Assembly: GCA_023453665.1 (NCBI GenBank)
Contig: JAEXTA010000158.1
Span: 1 to 41,277 of the forward strand
DNA: 41,277 bases
Source: Bacteroidota bacterium
GTDB taxonomy: Bacteria; Bacteroidota; Ignavibacteria; Ignavibacteriales; Ignavibacteriaceae
Reading direction: 5' to 3'
The notes under the pieces were generated by a model that worked only from the letters and a program-made list of their open reading frames with translations, did no database searches and was not told the origin of the DNA. This document shows positions 19,139 to 27,585 of this stretch, in pieces. Position numbers and translations under genes: made by a program. Within the stretch, counting starts at the first letter, position 1. Every line of letters starts with the position of its first letter.

Positions 19139-19627
19139 ATGCATTCGGAAATATTCAAAAACTACGAACCCAAAGAGAAAAGTGGATTGATTCCTTTACT
19201 GCAGGATGTTCAGAATATCTACGGTTACTTACCTGAACTTGCTTTACAAGAAATATCAGACTTTTTAGATATACCGCTAAGCCGTGTTTACGGAGTAGCA
19301 ACTTTTTATAACCAATTCAGATTAACTCCGCTTGGTGAAAACGTAATTAAAGTTTGCCGCGGAACAGCTTGTCACGTTAAAAGTTCTGCTAATATTTTAT
19401 TTGCTCTTGAAACAGCACTCAAAATAAAAGCAGGCGAAACCACAAGAGATAAAAAATTTACAATTGAAGTTGTGAACTGCATAGGAGCTTGCAGCATCGC
19501 CCCTGTTATAACTGTTAATGAAGAATACTTCGGAAGAATTTCTGCAAAAGACGTTCCGAATATTCTCAAGAAGTTTAACAAGCCCGCTAAACAAACAGAT
19601 GCAGTTCCGGAGGTGAAATTAGCATGA
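19139..19627 (+). CDS. hydC: HydC/NuoE-like [2Fe-2S] subunit of NAD-linked [FeFe]-hydrogenase (module 1)
   Basis: 162 residues from the ATG at 19139, preferred because GAGGAAA directly precedes it; an in-frame ATG at 19124 has no such site. The thioredoxin-like ferredoxin fold has all four cluster Cys: VCRGTACHVKSS (Cx4C) and NCIGACSIAP (Cx3C). The helical N-terminal domain (LIPLLQDVQNIYGYLPELALQEISDF in part) is typical of the NuoE family. In HydABC complexes this subunit relays electrons next to the flavin subunit. Its stop overlaps the ATG of the next gene, so it is the first gene of a tight three-gene unit. The 270-base gap upstream shows no convincing promoter to me. Confidence 0.9.
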   Translation: MHSEIFKNYEPKEKSGLIPLLQDVQNIYGYLPELALQEISDFLDIPLSRVYGVATFYNQFRLTPLGENVIKVCRGTACHVKSSANILFALETALKIKAGETTRDKKFTIEVVNCIGACSIAPVITVNEEYFGRISAKDVPNILKKFNKPAKQTDAVPEVKLA

Positions 19628-21609
19628 ACACCTTCATAGAAAAATGCTGCAGTGAATGCTGGCACAGTCCTGAAACACCATGTGACCTTTTTGTAAGATG
19701 TTCAACAGAAGGGGCATTGTGCCATCATCATAAAGAATGTGAAGATAAAATAAAATCTCTCAACAGAAAATTAACCTACCAGGAACACGATGTCCCTGTG
19801 ATATTCATAGGAATGGGAACATGCGGACTTGCATCCGGTGCGCAAAAAGTTGAAGAAGCAATTAAGGCTGAATTAGAAAAGCTGAACATCACAGCACACA
19901 TTGAAGCAACAGGCTGCATCGGATTTTGTGCTAAGGAAGTTATCGTTGATATTAAGCTGCCGGGACTCGACAGGATTTCTTACTGCGAAATCACACCTAA
20001 GTTAGTTCCAAAACTTATTCAGAAAACTCTTGTTGATAAAGAAATCTTCAGAGAAAAACTTCTTGGTTCACATGGAAAAGGAACTTCAGAGGTCCCTTCC
20101 TTAAATGATATTCCATTTTTCAGAAGCCAGCATAAAATTGTACTTGAACATTGCGGCGTTATTAATCCTGCCTCCATCGATACATACATTTCTTACGGCG
20201 GATTTAAAGCTCTTGATAAAGTTCTTCGCTTAATGAAACCTGAAGAAGTTATCAAAGAAATTCTTGCAAGCGGATTAAGAGGACGCGGCGGCGGCGGATT
20301 TCCTACAGGAAAAAAATGGGAACTTGCATTCAAACAAAAATCAGATAAAAAATATTTGATATGTAACGCCGATGAAGGCGACCCGGGCGCATTTATGGAT
20401 CGTTCGGTTCTTGAAAGTGATCCATTCAGAATTGTTGAAGGAATGATCGTTGCAGCTTATGCAATGGGTGCGACACTAGGTTACATTTATTGCCGTGCGG
20501 AATATCCACTTGCAATTTCAAGATTACAAAATACAATTGAACAATGCAGAAGATACGGACTGCTTGGTGATAACATACTCAACAGCAGTTTCAGTTTTGA
20601 TATTAAAATTAAAAAAGGTGCAGGCGCATTTGTCTGTGGTGAAGAGACTGCTCTTATCGGTTCCATTGAAGGAAGAAGAGGAATGCCTAAACCTCGTCCT
20701 CCTTACCCAACAGATGCAGGACTTTATGGTAAACCAACCGTGATCAACAATGTTGAAACATTTGCTAACGTAACTGCAATAATCAACATGGGCTCGGAAA
20801 AATTTTCATCAATCGGAACTGCGACAAGTAAAGGCACAAAAGTATTCGCGCTTAGCGGTAATATTAAAAACACAGGTCTTGTTGAAGTACCGATGGGAAT
20901 TACGCTCGAAGATGTTGTGTTTGACATCGGCGGAGGAATACCAAACAATAAACAATTTAAAGCTGTTCAGATAGGCGGACCTTCAGGCGGATGTTTACCT
21001 GAAAGCGTTATAACAACACCAGTTGACTATGAATCTTTAAAACAAGTTGGCGCAATGATGGGTTCCGGAGGATTTGTTGTTATGGATGAAGATACGTGTA
21101 TGGTAGATGTTGCAAAATATTTTCTGACATTCATTCAGCAGGAATCGTGCGGTAAATGCGTTCCGTGCCGTGAGGGCACAAAGCGGATGCTTGAAATCAT
21201 TGAACGGATACCAACAAGTTATAAGAATACAAAAATAAAAACAGATCAGCTTCAAAGATTTAAAGGAATAGTTCATCTGCAAAGATTAGCTGATGTGATT
21301 AGAGATACCTCGCTTTGCGGACTTGGTCAGTCAGCACCGAATCCTGTTCTATCCGGATTAAGATATTTCAAAGATGAATATGAAGAACATTTATTCGAAC
21401 GTAAGTGTCATTCAGGTGTTTGTAAAGAACTGTTAACGTTCACAATCGATAACAGCATCTGTACAGGCTGCGGAGTTTGTATTCGTAAATGTTCAACAGA
21501 AGCTATCGTTGGTGAAAAAGGTCAGGCACATTACATAGTTGATGATAAATGTATCCGATGCGGTATGTGTGTTGATTCGTGCAGGTTCGAAGCTATAAAT
21601 GTTAATTGA
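19624..21609 (+). CDS. hydB: HydB/NuoF-like flavin and Fe-S subunit (module 1), full-length type
   Basis: 661 residues. 1-45: Cys-rich extension (seven Cys and an HHH). 55-135: thioredoxin-like [2Fe-2S] domain, in which the first of four usual Cys is missing (IGMGTC, Cys67 present; Cys98 and Cys102 in GCIGFC). 190-430: NuoF FMN/NAD(H) core (GLRGRGGGGFPTGKKW, CNADEGDPGAFMDR, GAFVCGEETALIGSIEG). 510-575: [4Fe-4S] motif (ESCGKCVPCREG ... SLCGLGQ). 600-661: two ferredoxin [4Fe-4S] motifs (CTGCGVCIRKC, CIRCGMCVDSC). This is the architecture of Thermotoga maritima HydB, the flavin subunit of an electron-bifurcating hydrogenase using NADH and ferredoxin. Overlaps hydC by 4 bases. Confidence 0.93.
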   Translation: MNTFIEKCCSECWHSPETPCDLFVRCSTEGALCHHHKECEDKIKSLNRKLTYQEHDVPVIFIGMGTCGLASGAQKVEEAIKAELEKLNITAHIEATGCIGFCAKEVIVDIKLPGLDRISYCEITPKLVPKLIQKTLVDKEIFREKLLGSHGKGTSEVPSLNDIPFFRSQHKIVLEHCGVINPASIDTYISYGGFKALDKVLRLMKPEEVIKEILASGLRGRGGGGFPTGKKWELAFKQKSDKKYLICNADEGDPGAFMDRSVLESDPFRIVEGMIVAAYAMGATLGYIYCRAEYPLAISRLQNTIEQCRRYGLLGDNILNSSFSFDIKIKKGAGAFVCGEETALIGSIEGRRGMPKPRPPYPTDAGLYGKPTVINNVETFANVTAIINMGSEKFSSIGTATSKGTKVFALSGNIKNTGLVEVPMGITLEDVVFDIGGGIPNNKQFKAVQIGGPSGGCLPESVITTPVDYESLKQVGAMMGSGGFVVMDEDTCMVDVAKYFLTFIQQESCGKCVPCREGTKRMLEIIERIPTSYKNTKIKTDQLQRFKGIVHLQRLADVIRDTSLCGLGQSAPNPVLSGLRYFKDEYEEHLFERKCHSGVCKELLTFTIDNSICTGCGVCIRKCSTEAIVGEKGQAHYIVDDKCIRCGMCVDSCRFEAINVN

Positions 21610-21625
21610 TGTCTTGGAGAAAATA

Positions 21626-23353
21626 ATGGTACAGCTAACAATAAATAATATAAAAGTAAATGCAGAAGAAGGGATGACAATCCTTGACGCTGCCAAATCA
21701 GTAGGTATAAGTGTTCCGACTTTATGTCATCTTAAAGACCTTGCACCAACGGGTGCATGCAGAATTTGTTCTGTTGAAGTTGAAGGACAAAGAGGATTAA
21801 TTCCATCGTGCGCATATCCTGTTTACAACGGAATGGTTGTAGAAACAAATTCACCAAGAGTTCGTAAAGCAAGAAAAACTATTGTTGAACTTCTTGTTGA
21901 AAATCATCCGCAGGATTGCCTGATATGTGTAAGAAATAAAAACTGCGAACTTCAGGATCTTGCAGAACAGTATGGGTTAAGAGAACACAGATTTGTTGGA
22001 GAAACAAAATGTCATGAAATTGATGCATCAAGCGCATCAATGGAAAGAGACCCTGCGAAATGTATTCTTTGCGGAAGATGTGTCCGCGTTTGTCACGAAG
22101 TTCAGAAAATAGGTGCAATAGATTTTACAAACCGCGGATTTGCAAGTCATGTTACTACACCTTACAACAAAGGTCTGAACATAAGTGACTGTATCCTTTG
22201 CGGTCAGTGTATTCTTGTTTGTCCTACTGCCGCATTAAGAGAAAAGAGTACATTGAAGGAAGTTTCAACCGCTCTTAATAATAAAAACAAATATACAATC
22301 GTACAGGTTGCGCCTGCAGTAAGAGCAACACTTGGCGAAGAATTTAATATTCCTCTCGGCACAGATGTTACCGGACAACTTGTAACGGGATTAAGAAGAC
22401 TTGGTTTTAAAAAAGTTTTCGATACAAACTTCGGTGCTGATCTTACAATAATGGAAGAAGCATCCGAATTAATCAGCAGAATAAAGAACGGTGGATCTCT
22501 TCCAATGTTCACAAGCTGCTGCCCGGGCTGGATAAAATATGTTGAACAGAACAGACCTGAAGTTTTAGATCATATATCATCGTGTAAATCACCGCACGAA
22601 ATGGAAGGTGCTGTCCTTAAAACTTATTATGCAAAGAAGATGGGAATAAAACCTGAAGACATTTTCGTTGTTTCAATTATGCCTTGCACTGTTAAGAAGT
22701 ATGAATCAAACAGGGGCGAGCTTAGTGAAGAAACAATGAAAGATGTTGATGCAGTAATAACAACAAGAGAACTTGTAAGATTCTTTAAGATAGCAGGAAT
22801 AGATTTTAATGATCTTCCTCATGATAATTTTGATAATCCGCTTGGCGAATCAACAGGCGCAGCCGCGATATTCGGCACAAGCGGTGGTGTTATGGAAGCG
22901 GCGTTGAGAACAGCATACTTTAAAATATCAGGTAAAGAATTGGACAAACTTGAGTTTGAAGAAATCCGTGGACTTGACGGAATTAAAGAAGCTTCAATAA
23001 ACATTGAAGGAACTGTAGTAAACATTGCAGTCGTAAACGGAATAGGAAATGTTAAACAGGTTCTTGATGATGTACAGAATGGTACAAGCAAATATCATTT
23101 CATTGAAGTGATGGCTTGCCCCGGCGGATGTATAAACGGCGGAGGTCAGCCCATACATCAAAAACCTGAAAAGGTAATGAAGAGAATTAAAGCTCTCTAC
23201 CAGATCGATACGAATATGAAAACCCGTAAGTCTCATGAAAATGAATCAGTAAAAACTCTTTATAAGGAATTTTTTATTGAGCCGAATTCACATATAGCTC
23301 ATGAGATTTTACACACAGAATATTTCGATAGAAAAAATGTTTTGAAGAATTAA
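21626..23353 (+). CDS. hydA: [FeFe]-hydrogenase catalytic subunit HydA (module 1)
   Basis: 575 residues from the ATG at 21626, preceded by TTGGAGA; an in-frame ATG at 21599 would overlap hydB and lacks a site. Domains in order: [2Fe-2S] ferredoxin (PTLCHLKDLAPTGACRIC), His-ligated [4Fe-4S] (HPQDCLICVRNKNC), two [4Fe-4S] (CILCGRCVRVC, CILCGQCILVC), then the H-cluster domain with TSCCPGW (Cys298-Cys299), MPCTVKKYE (Cys354) and MACPGGCINGGGQP (Cys498, Cys502), all canonical. A small-subunit-like tail ends HTEYF. It should bind a full H-cluster and interconvert H2 with protons. It has no extra C-terminal [2Fe-2S] domain as in T. maritima HydA. Lies 16 bases after hydB. Confidence 0.95.
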   Translation: MVQLTINNIKVNAEEGMTILDAAKSVGISVPTLCHLKDLAPTGACRICSVEVEGQRGLIPSCAYPVYNGMVVETNSPRVRKARKTIVELLVENHPQDCLICVRNKNCELQDLAEQYGLREHRFVGETKCHEIDASSASMERDPAKCILCGRCVRVCHEVQKIGAIDFTNRGFASHVTTPYNKGLNISDCILCGQCILVCPTAALREKSTLKEVSTALNNKNKYTIVQVAPAVRATLGEEFNIPLGTDVTGQLVTGLRRLGFKKVFDTNFGADLTIMEEASELISRIKNGGSLPMFTSCCPGWIKYVEQNRPEVLDHISSCKSPHEMEGAVLKTYYAKKMGIKPEDIFVVSIMPCTVKKYESNRGELSEETMKDVDAVITTRELVRFFKIAGIDFNDLPHDNFDNPLGESTGAAAIFGTSGGVMEAALRTAYFKISGKELDKLEFEEIRGLDGIKEASINIEGTVVNIAVVNGIGNVKQVLDDVQNGTSKYHFIEVMACPGGCINGGGQPIHQKPEKVMKRIKALYQIDTNMKTRKSHENESVKTLYKEFFIEPNSHIAHEILHTEYFDRKNVLKN

Positions 23354-23380
23354 TATTTATGTAGAAAGATTCTGAATAAG

Positions 23381-23401
23381 GATGCTGAAATAAGTTCAGC
23401 A
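23381..23401. repeat. REP-like palindrome (MLNLFQHP-type intergenic repeat)
   Basis: ATGCTGAA (23381-23388) and TTCAGCAT (23394-23401) form an 8-bp perfect stem with loop ATAAG, preceded by a half-related GATTCTGAATAAGGA. On the reverse strand the region translates as MLNLFQHPYSESF, a spurious peptide I recognise as the hallmark of a widespread intergenic repeat family. It fills the 79-base gap between hydA and the hydrogenase-kinase fusion gene. Confidence 0.7.
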
Positions 23402-23432
23402 TGACAATGAGAGAATAAATAAAAGAACTAAG

Positions 23433-25427
23433 ATGAACAGCGGAATAGTCAGCACAATACTCGACAGATGCAAGAGATGTTACTCCTGTATAAGAGAGTG
23501 CCCGGCAAAAGCTATACAGGTAGTTAATGGTCAGGCTGCCGTTGTGGTTGAAAGATGTATCGCGTGCGGACACTGTGTTAAAGTCTGTTCACAGGAAGCC
23601 AAAAGAATTCATAGTGATATGAGTAAAGTATTCACTGAAATTCTTCCGGCTGGAAACAGTATTGCAATTGTTGCGCCTTCTTTTGCAGCATCTTTCCCTG
23701 ATTCATATTTCAAAATTCCTGGTGCAATTAAAAAACTCGGTTTTGAAATGGTTGTTGAGACTGCTTTTGGAGCTGATCTGATAAGCAATACTTATCTTGA
23801 TGAGATTCAAAAAAACAATGGCAGGACTGTAATTAGTTCTTCCTGTCCTGCAGTCGTTGGTTATATAGAAAAATACTTTAGCGGATTAGTCCCGAATCTT
23901 GCAAAAGTAGTATCACCAATGGTAGCAATCGGAAAGTATCTTAAAGAAAATCTGGGTAAAGAAAGAAGAATAGTTTTTGTCGGTCCTTGTATTGCAAAAA
24001 AAAGTGAAGCAGTCCAGGAAGAAGTTTCAGGAATCATAGATGCCGTTATTACCTTCTCGGAACTGAAAGAATTATTTGCGATCAAAGGAATAATTCCTGA
24101 ACAACTTGAAGACAGTGACTTCGATCCGCCGCATGCTTATATGGGAAAATCATATCCTCTTGCCGGAGGCTTGTTAAAGACTGCAGGAATTTCTGATGAC
24201 ATCCTGGAGAAAGAAATAATTGTTGTTGAAGGTAAGAATAAAGTCATTGAAATAATTGATGAAATATCGAACAATCATATCAACGCAAAATTTGTTGATA
24301 TACTTTTCTGTGAAGGGTGTATAAGCGGACCTGCGATAGACAGCAATCTCAATTATTACTCACGTCGTGAAAAAGTAATAAAGTATATCGAACAAAAAAT
24401 TCACGCTACTGATAAACAGGTATGGAAAAGTAATATTTATAACAGCAGGAATATTGATCTGTCAAGAGATTTTTCTGTAAAGAACCAGAGAAGGCCTTAT
24501 CCAACCGAAGAAAGAATTAAAGAAATTCTTGCGCAGACAAATAAAACAAAACCGACAGATGAATTGAACTGCGGGGCATGCGGATACGCCACCTGCAGGG
24601 AGTATGCTGCCGCCATTGCAAAAGGACTTGCCGAAACTGAAATGTGTCTTCCATTTCTAATCGACGAACTAAACAAAGCTTACAACGATTTGAGTACAAC
24701 GCAGGATCAGTTAAAAACAGCAGAGAAGCTCGCGTCAATTGGTCAGCTTGCTGCAGGTGTTGCACACGAAATTAATAATCCGCTTGGAACAATTCTTCTT
24801 TATTCATCAATGCTGAAAAAAGAATTTGATAAAGAGCCTGAACACCAGCAGAAAGTTGAAGACCTTGAATTGATTGTCGATGAAGCAAACAGGTGCAAGA
24901 ACATTGTTTCAAACCTGCTGAACTTTGCGCGTCAGGGTAAACTCAAAATATCAAAAGTGAATATGGTCCAGTTATTTGCTGATATACTAAAAACCGTAAG
25001 AGTTAATCCGGCGCACAAAGGAATTCATCTTAACCTTGAAAGATCTTCACGTGATTTTATAATTGAAGGTGATGAAGATCAGTTGAAACAGGTATTCCTG
25101 AACATCATTAATAATTCCTGTGAATCAATGGAAGAAACAGAAAAGAAAAATCTTGATATAAAAATGTTATATGAAGACGAATACTTTGTAGTTCAGATCA
25201 GCGATACAGGATGCGGTGTTGCAAAAGAAAATTACAGTAAACTGTTTACGCCCTTCTTTACAACAAAAAAAATTGGAAAAGGAACAGGATTGGGTCTTCC
25301 CATTTCTTATGGAATTGTAAAAATGCACAGGGGTCATATTACGTTCCAGAGTGAAGTCGGGAATGGAACTACTTTTAAAATTAAGCTGCCGATAAAACTC
25401 GACGCACAGACTATAAATGTGAATTAG
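23433..25427 (+). CDS. Sensory [FeFe]-hydrogenase / histidine kinase fusion (group C-like)
   Basis: 664 residues. 1-60: two [4Fe-4S] motifs (CKRCYSCIRECP, CIACGHCVKVC). 70-330: hydrogenase large-subunit-like domain with altered H-cluster loops: SSSCPAVVG (Cys138), GPCIAKKSE (Cys186) and FCEGCISGP (Cys293, Cys296; CxxC rather than CxxxC). 378-410: FeS domain (CGACGYATC and Cys405). A coiled segment follows. HisKA has His445 (GVAHEINNPLGTI), and HATPase spans about 545-655 (DTGCGV, GLGLPISYGI). Catalytic-type hydrogenases keep TSCCP; this one lacks the proton-relay Cys, as in sensory group C proteins. Most likely it senses H2 or redox state and passes the signal to its kinase. Followed after 14 bases by a receiver gene. 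Cytosolic. Confidence 0.92.
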   Translation: MNSGIVSTILDRCKRCYSCIRECPAKAIQVVNGQAAVVVERCIACGHCVKVCSQEAKRIHSDMSKVFTEILPAGNSIAIVAPSFAASFPDSYFKIPGAIKKLGFEMVVETAFGADLISNTYLDEIQKNNGRTVISSSCPAVVGYIEKYFSGLVPNLAKVVSPMVAIGKYLKENLGKERRIVFVGPCIAKKSEAVQEEVSGIIDAVITFSELKELFAIKGIIPEQLEDSDFDPPHAYMGKSYPLAGGLLKTAGISDDILEKEIIVVEGKNKVIEIIDEISNNHINAKFVDILFCEGCISGPAIDSNLNYYSRREKVIKYIEQKIHATDKQVWKSNIYNSRNIDLSRDFSVKNQRRPYPTEERIKEILAQTNKTKPTDELNCGACGYATCREYAAAIAKGLAETEMCLPFLIDELNKAYNDLSTTQDQLKTAEKLASIGQLAAGVAHEINNPLGTILLYSSMLKKEFDKEPEHQQKVEDLELIVDEANRCKNIVSNLLNFARQGKLKISKVNMVQLFADILKTVRVNPAHKGIHLNLERSSRDFIIEGDEDQLKQVFLNIINNSCESMEETEKKNLDIKMLYEDEYFVVQISDTGCGVAKENYSKLFTPFFTTKKIGKGTGLGLPISYGIVKMHRGHITFQSEVGNGTTFKIKLPIKLDAQTINVN

Positions 25428-25441
25428 AAAAGAGAACTAAA

Positions 25442-25858
25442 ATGGATAACACAAAATCAAAAAGAATATTATTAGTGGATGATGATCTCGATCTGCTTGA
25501 ACAACATAAATTCTTACTAGAATCAAAAGGATATAAAGTTATAACTGCCGATAACAGTAAAGACGGCTGGGAAGTATTCAAAAAAGAAAAACCAGATGCA
25601 TGCGTACTTGATCTTATAATGGAGGAACATGATTCGGGTTTTATTCTCAGTTATAAAATTAAAAAGGATGGATACGGTAAAACTATTCCTGTTTTCGTCC
25701 TTACTTCAGCAACACTTGTTACTGGATTCAAATTCAGTTCAGCAACCGCTGAAGAAAAAGAATGGATAAGATGTGATGAGATCATAAACAAACCTGTTGT
25801 GATCGATGATCTTGTTCAGAAATTAGAAAAATATTTAGCGTTAAAAGAAGTTCATTAA
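25442..25858 (+). CDS. Single-domain response regulator (receiver)
   Basis: 138 residues, CheY-like receiver only. The acidic pair is in VDDD (near 12-14), the phospho-acceptor is Asp57 (CVLDLIMEE), the switch residue is in FVLTSAT, and the conserved Lys is in INKPV. After the phosphorylation site it has EEHDSGFILSYKIK, and in the beta4-alpha4 region LVTGFKFSSATAEEKEW, a stretch shared in outline with the receiver at 31358. No output domain, so it must act by protein contact or as a phospho-transfer intermediate. It lies 14 bases after the hydrogenase-kinase fusion, its likely phosphodonor (inferred). Confidence 0.9.
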   Translation: MDNTKSKRILLVDDDLDLLEQHKFLLESKGYKVITADNSKDGWEVFKKEKPDACVLDLIMEEHDSGFILSYKIKKDGYGKTIPVFVLTSATLVTGFKFSSATAEEKEWIRCDEIINKPVVIDDLVQKLEKYLALKEVH

Positions 25859-25887
25859 AATAAGGGGTGAACCCGGATTAAATATTT

Positions 25888-25982
25888 GGTAGCCGCAGGC
25901 TTCAACCTGCGTGAAAGCAGCAGTTCTCCATATAAACGGAATATTAATACTGCACGTTCGCAACCTGAAGGTTGCGGCTACC
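25888..25982. repeat. Paired REP/BIME-like element
   Basis: A 95-base element with outer inverted ends GGTAGC (25888-25893) / GCTACC (25977-25982). Each end carries its own hairpin: CGCAGG-CTTCAA-CCTGCG (25894-25911) and CGCAACCT-GA-AGGTTGCG (25959-25976). GC-rich against an AT-rich background. This is the arrangement of two REP units in inverted orientation, usually mobilised by REP-associated (RAYT) transposases encoded elsewhere. It sits between the receiver and receiver-kinase genes and may also act as a transcript-stabilising or attenuating structure. Confidence 0.75.
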
Positions 25983-26016
25983 ATCGGTTGAGCATATTCC
26001 GGTTTCATTACATAAA

Positions 26017-27525
26017 ATGGAAACGAACAACAAACCAAAAGTTCTTATTGTTGATGACGAAAAAGGTCTGAGGCTTGGAACAAAAAGACTTTTGGAAAGC
26101 GAGGGCTATGCTGTTGTTGCTGCTGAAAATGGTACTGAAGGAATTGAAGCAGGAACAAAAACAGAATTTGACCTTGCAATAATAGATTTAAAGATGCCTG
26201 ACATCGAAGGTACGCAGGTACTAAAGAAGATCAGGGAAGTACATCCAAATACTGTATGCTATATTGCAACGGCTTATGCTTCCTATGAAACCGCGATTGA
26301 ATCAACCAAACTCGGCGCCTACAGTTACATACCAAAACCTTTTACTCCCGAAGAACTTCTGCAGCAATTAAAAGATGGTTACAACCGCAGACTTGTTCTT
26401 GTTGAATCAGAAAAATGGAAACGCGAACGTGAAGAACGTCTGCTCGAAGTCGCATTTGAAAAAACAAGACTTAACACGATAATAAATTCAATTACCGATG
26501 GACTTATTGTTGTAAACAAAAACGGTGAAGCGGTTTTATATAATCCGAGCGCGCTTAACTATCTCAATCTTCCTTCAATAGCAATCGAAGAAAAAATTAT
26601 TGATAAACTTCCTTCAGAAATAGCCGGGCTGATAAATAAGTTTTTGGATTCAGGCAGATATGAAAACAAATCATATTCCAGCCAGATTGAATTAAAACCA
26701 AACCGCGAACTGTTTGTTGAAGCTACGAGTTCACCTGTACCTCATCCTGATGGCTCACTTGCAGGTGTTGTTGTTGTAATGAAGAACATCACCGAAATGA
26801 AAAAGCTTGAGTTTTTAAAATCACAATTCGTTTCAATGGTTAGCCATGAATTGAAAGCACCTGTTGCGGCTGTTTATGGCTATTTAAAACTGCTTGTAGA
26901 TGATTCGATAAAACTTTCACAGGAACAGGAAAAGAATTTTATTAAACGTTCGCAGATACGGCTTGACAACCTTCTTAAAATGGTGAATGATCTGCTTGAT
27001 ATTTCAAGAATGGAAATGAAAACCGCAAAACGTGAGATCATATCCGTTAACATTGTTGAGACGATTAAATCCGTCATCGAGCTATTCCAGTTTGAAGCAG
27101 AAAAACGCGAAGTAAATGTATGCTTCAATTTCGATGAGAACCTTCCGCTGCTTAAAGCAGACCAGGATGAAATTACACGGTTGTTTACAAATCTTATTAG
27201 CAATGCAATTAAGTACAATAAGGTTAAAGGTTTAATTGAAATTAATATTCATTACAACAAACCATATATCATCACGGAAATAAGAGATAACGGAATAGGA
27301 TTAAAGCCTGAAGAAAAAAACAGATTGTTCCAGGAATTTTTCAGAGCAAAGAACGAGAACACAAGAGAAATAAGCGGAACAGGATTAGGTTTATCAATAG
27401 TTAAAAGAATAGTTGATTCATACGCAGGAAAGATTGAAGTGGAAAGTGAGTTTAATGCCGGAACAATGTTCAGAGTATTTCTTCCTTTGAAGAATGAAAA
27501 TAAAACTGATGTAAAATCAGCCTGA
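26017..27525 (+). CDS. Receiver-PAS-histidine kinase hybrid
   Basis: 502 residues from the ATG at 26017. The in-frame TTG at 25972 lies inside the REP-like repeat and would add repeat-derived residues, so it was rejected. Receiver 5-120 with Asp57 (AIIDLKMPD) and KPF. PAS about 160-265 (INSITDGLIVVNKNGEAVLYNP). HisKA with His277 (MVSHELKAPVAAVYGY). HATPase to the end (NLISNAIKYN, DNGIGL, GTGLGLSIVKRI). No membrane helices: cytosolic. A receiver at the N-terminus means its kinase is controlled by phosphorylation from another kinase, most simply the hydrogenase-kinase fusion upstream. Part of the same gene run. Confidence 0.92.
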   Translation: METNNKPKVLIVDDEKGLRLGTKRLLESEGYAVVAAENGTEGIEAGTKTEFDLAIIDLKMPDIEGTQVLKKIREVHPNTVCYIATAYASYETAIESTKLGAYSYIPKPFTPEELLQQLKDGYNRRLVLVESEKWKREREERLLEVAFEKTRLNTIINSITDGLIVVNKNGEAVLYNPSALNYLNLPSIAIEEKIIDKLPSEIAGLINKFLDSGRYENKSYSSQIELKPNRELFVEATSSPVPHPDGSLAGVVVVMKNITEMKKLEFLKSQFVSMVSHELKAPVAAVYGYLKLLVDDSIKLSQEQEKNFIKRSQIRLDNLLKMVNDLLDISRMEMKTAKREIISVNIVETIKSVIELFQFEAEKREVNVCFNFDENLPLLKADQDEITRLFTNLISNAIKYNKVKGLIEINIHYNKPYIITEIRDNGIGLKPEEKNRLFQEFFRAKNENTREISGTGLGLSIVKRIVDSYAGKIEVESEFNAGTMFRVFLPLKNENKTDVKSA

Positions 27526-27585
27526 TATTTAAAGGTTAAATAAAACATAATTCATGATTCATCAACACATATTCGAAAGGTAGAA

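Noticed and set aside
23274..23573. Reverse-strand open frame of 99 codons around the hydA / fusion gene joint
   Set aside because: It overlaps two real genes and its peptide MLNLFQHP comes from an intergenic repeat.
25972..26016. Upstream TTG start for the receiver-PAS-kinase gene
   Set aside because: The extra 15 residues would be encoded by the REP-like repeat and flanking DNA, do not belong to a receiver fold, and an ATG follows at the normal place.
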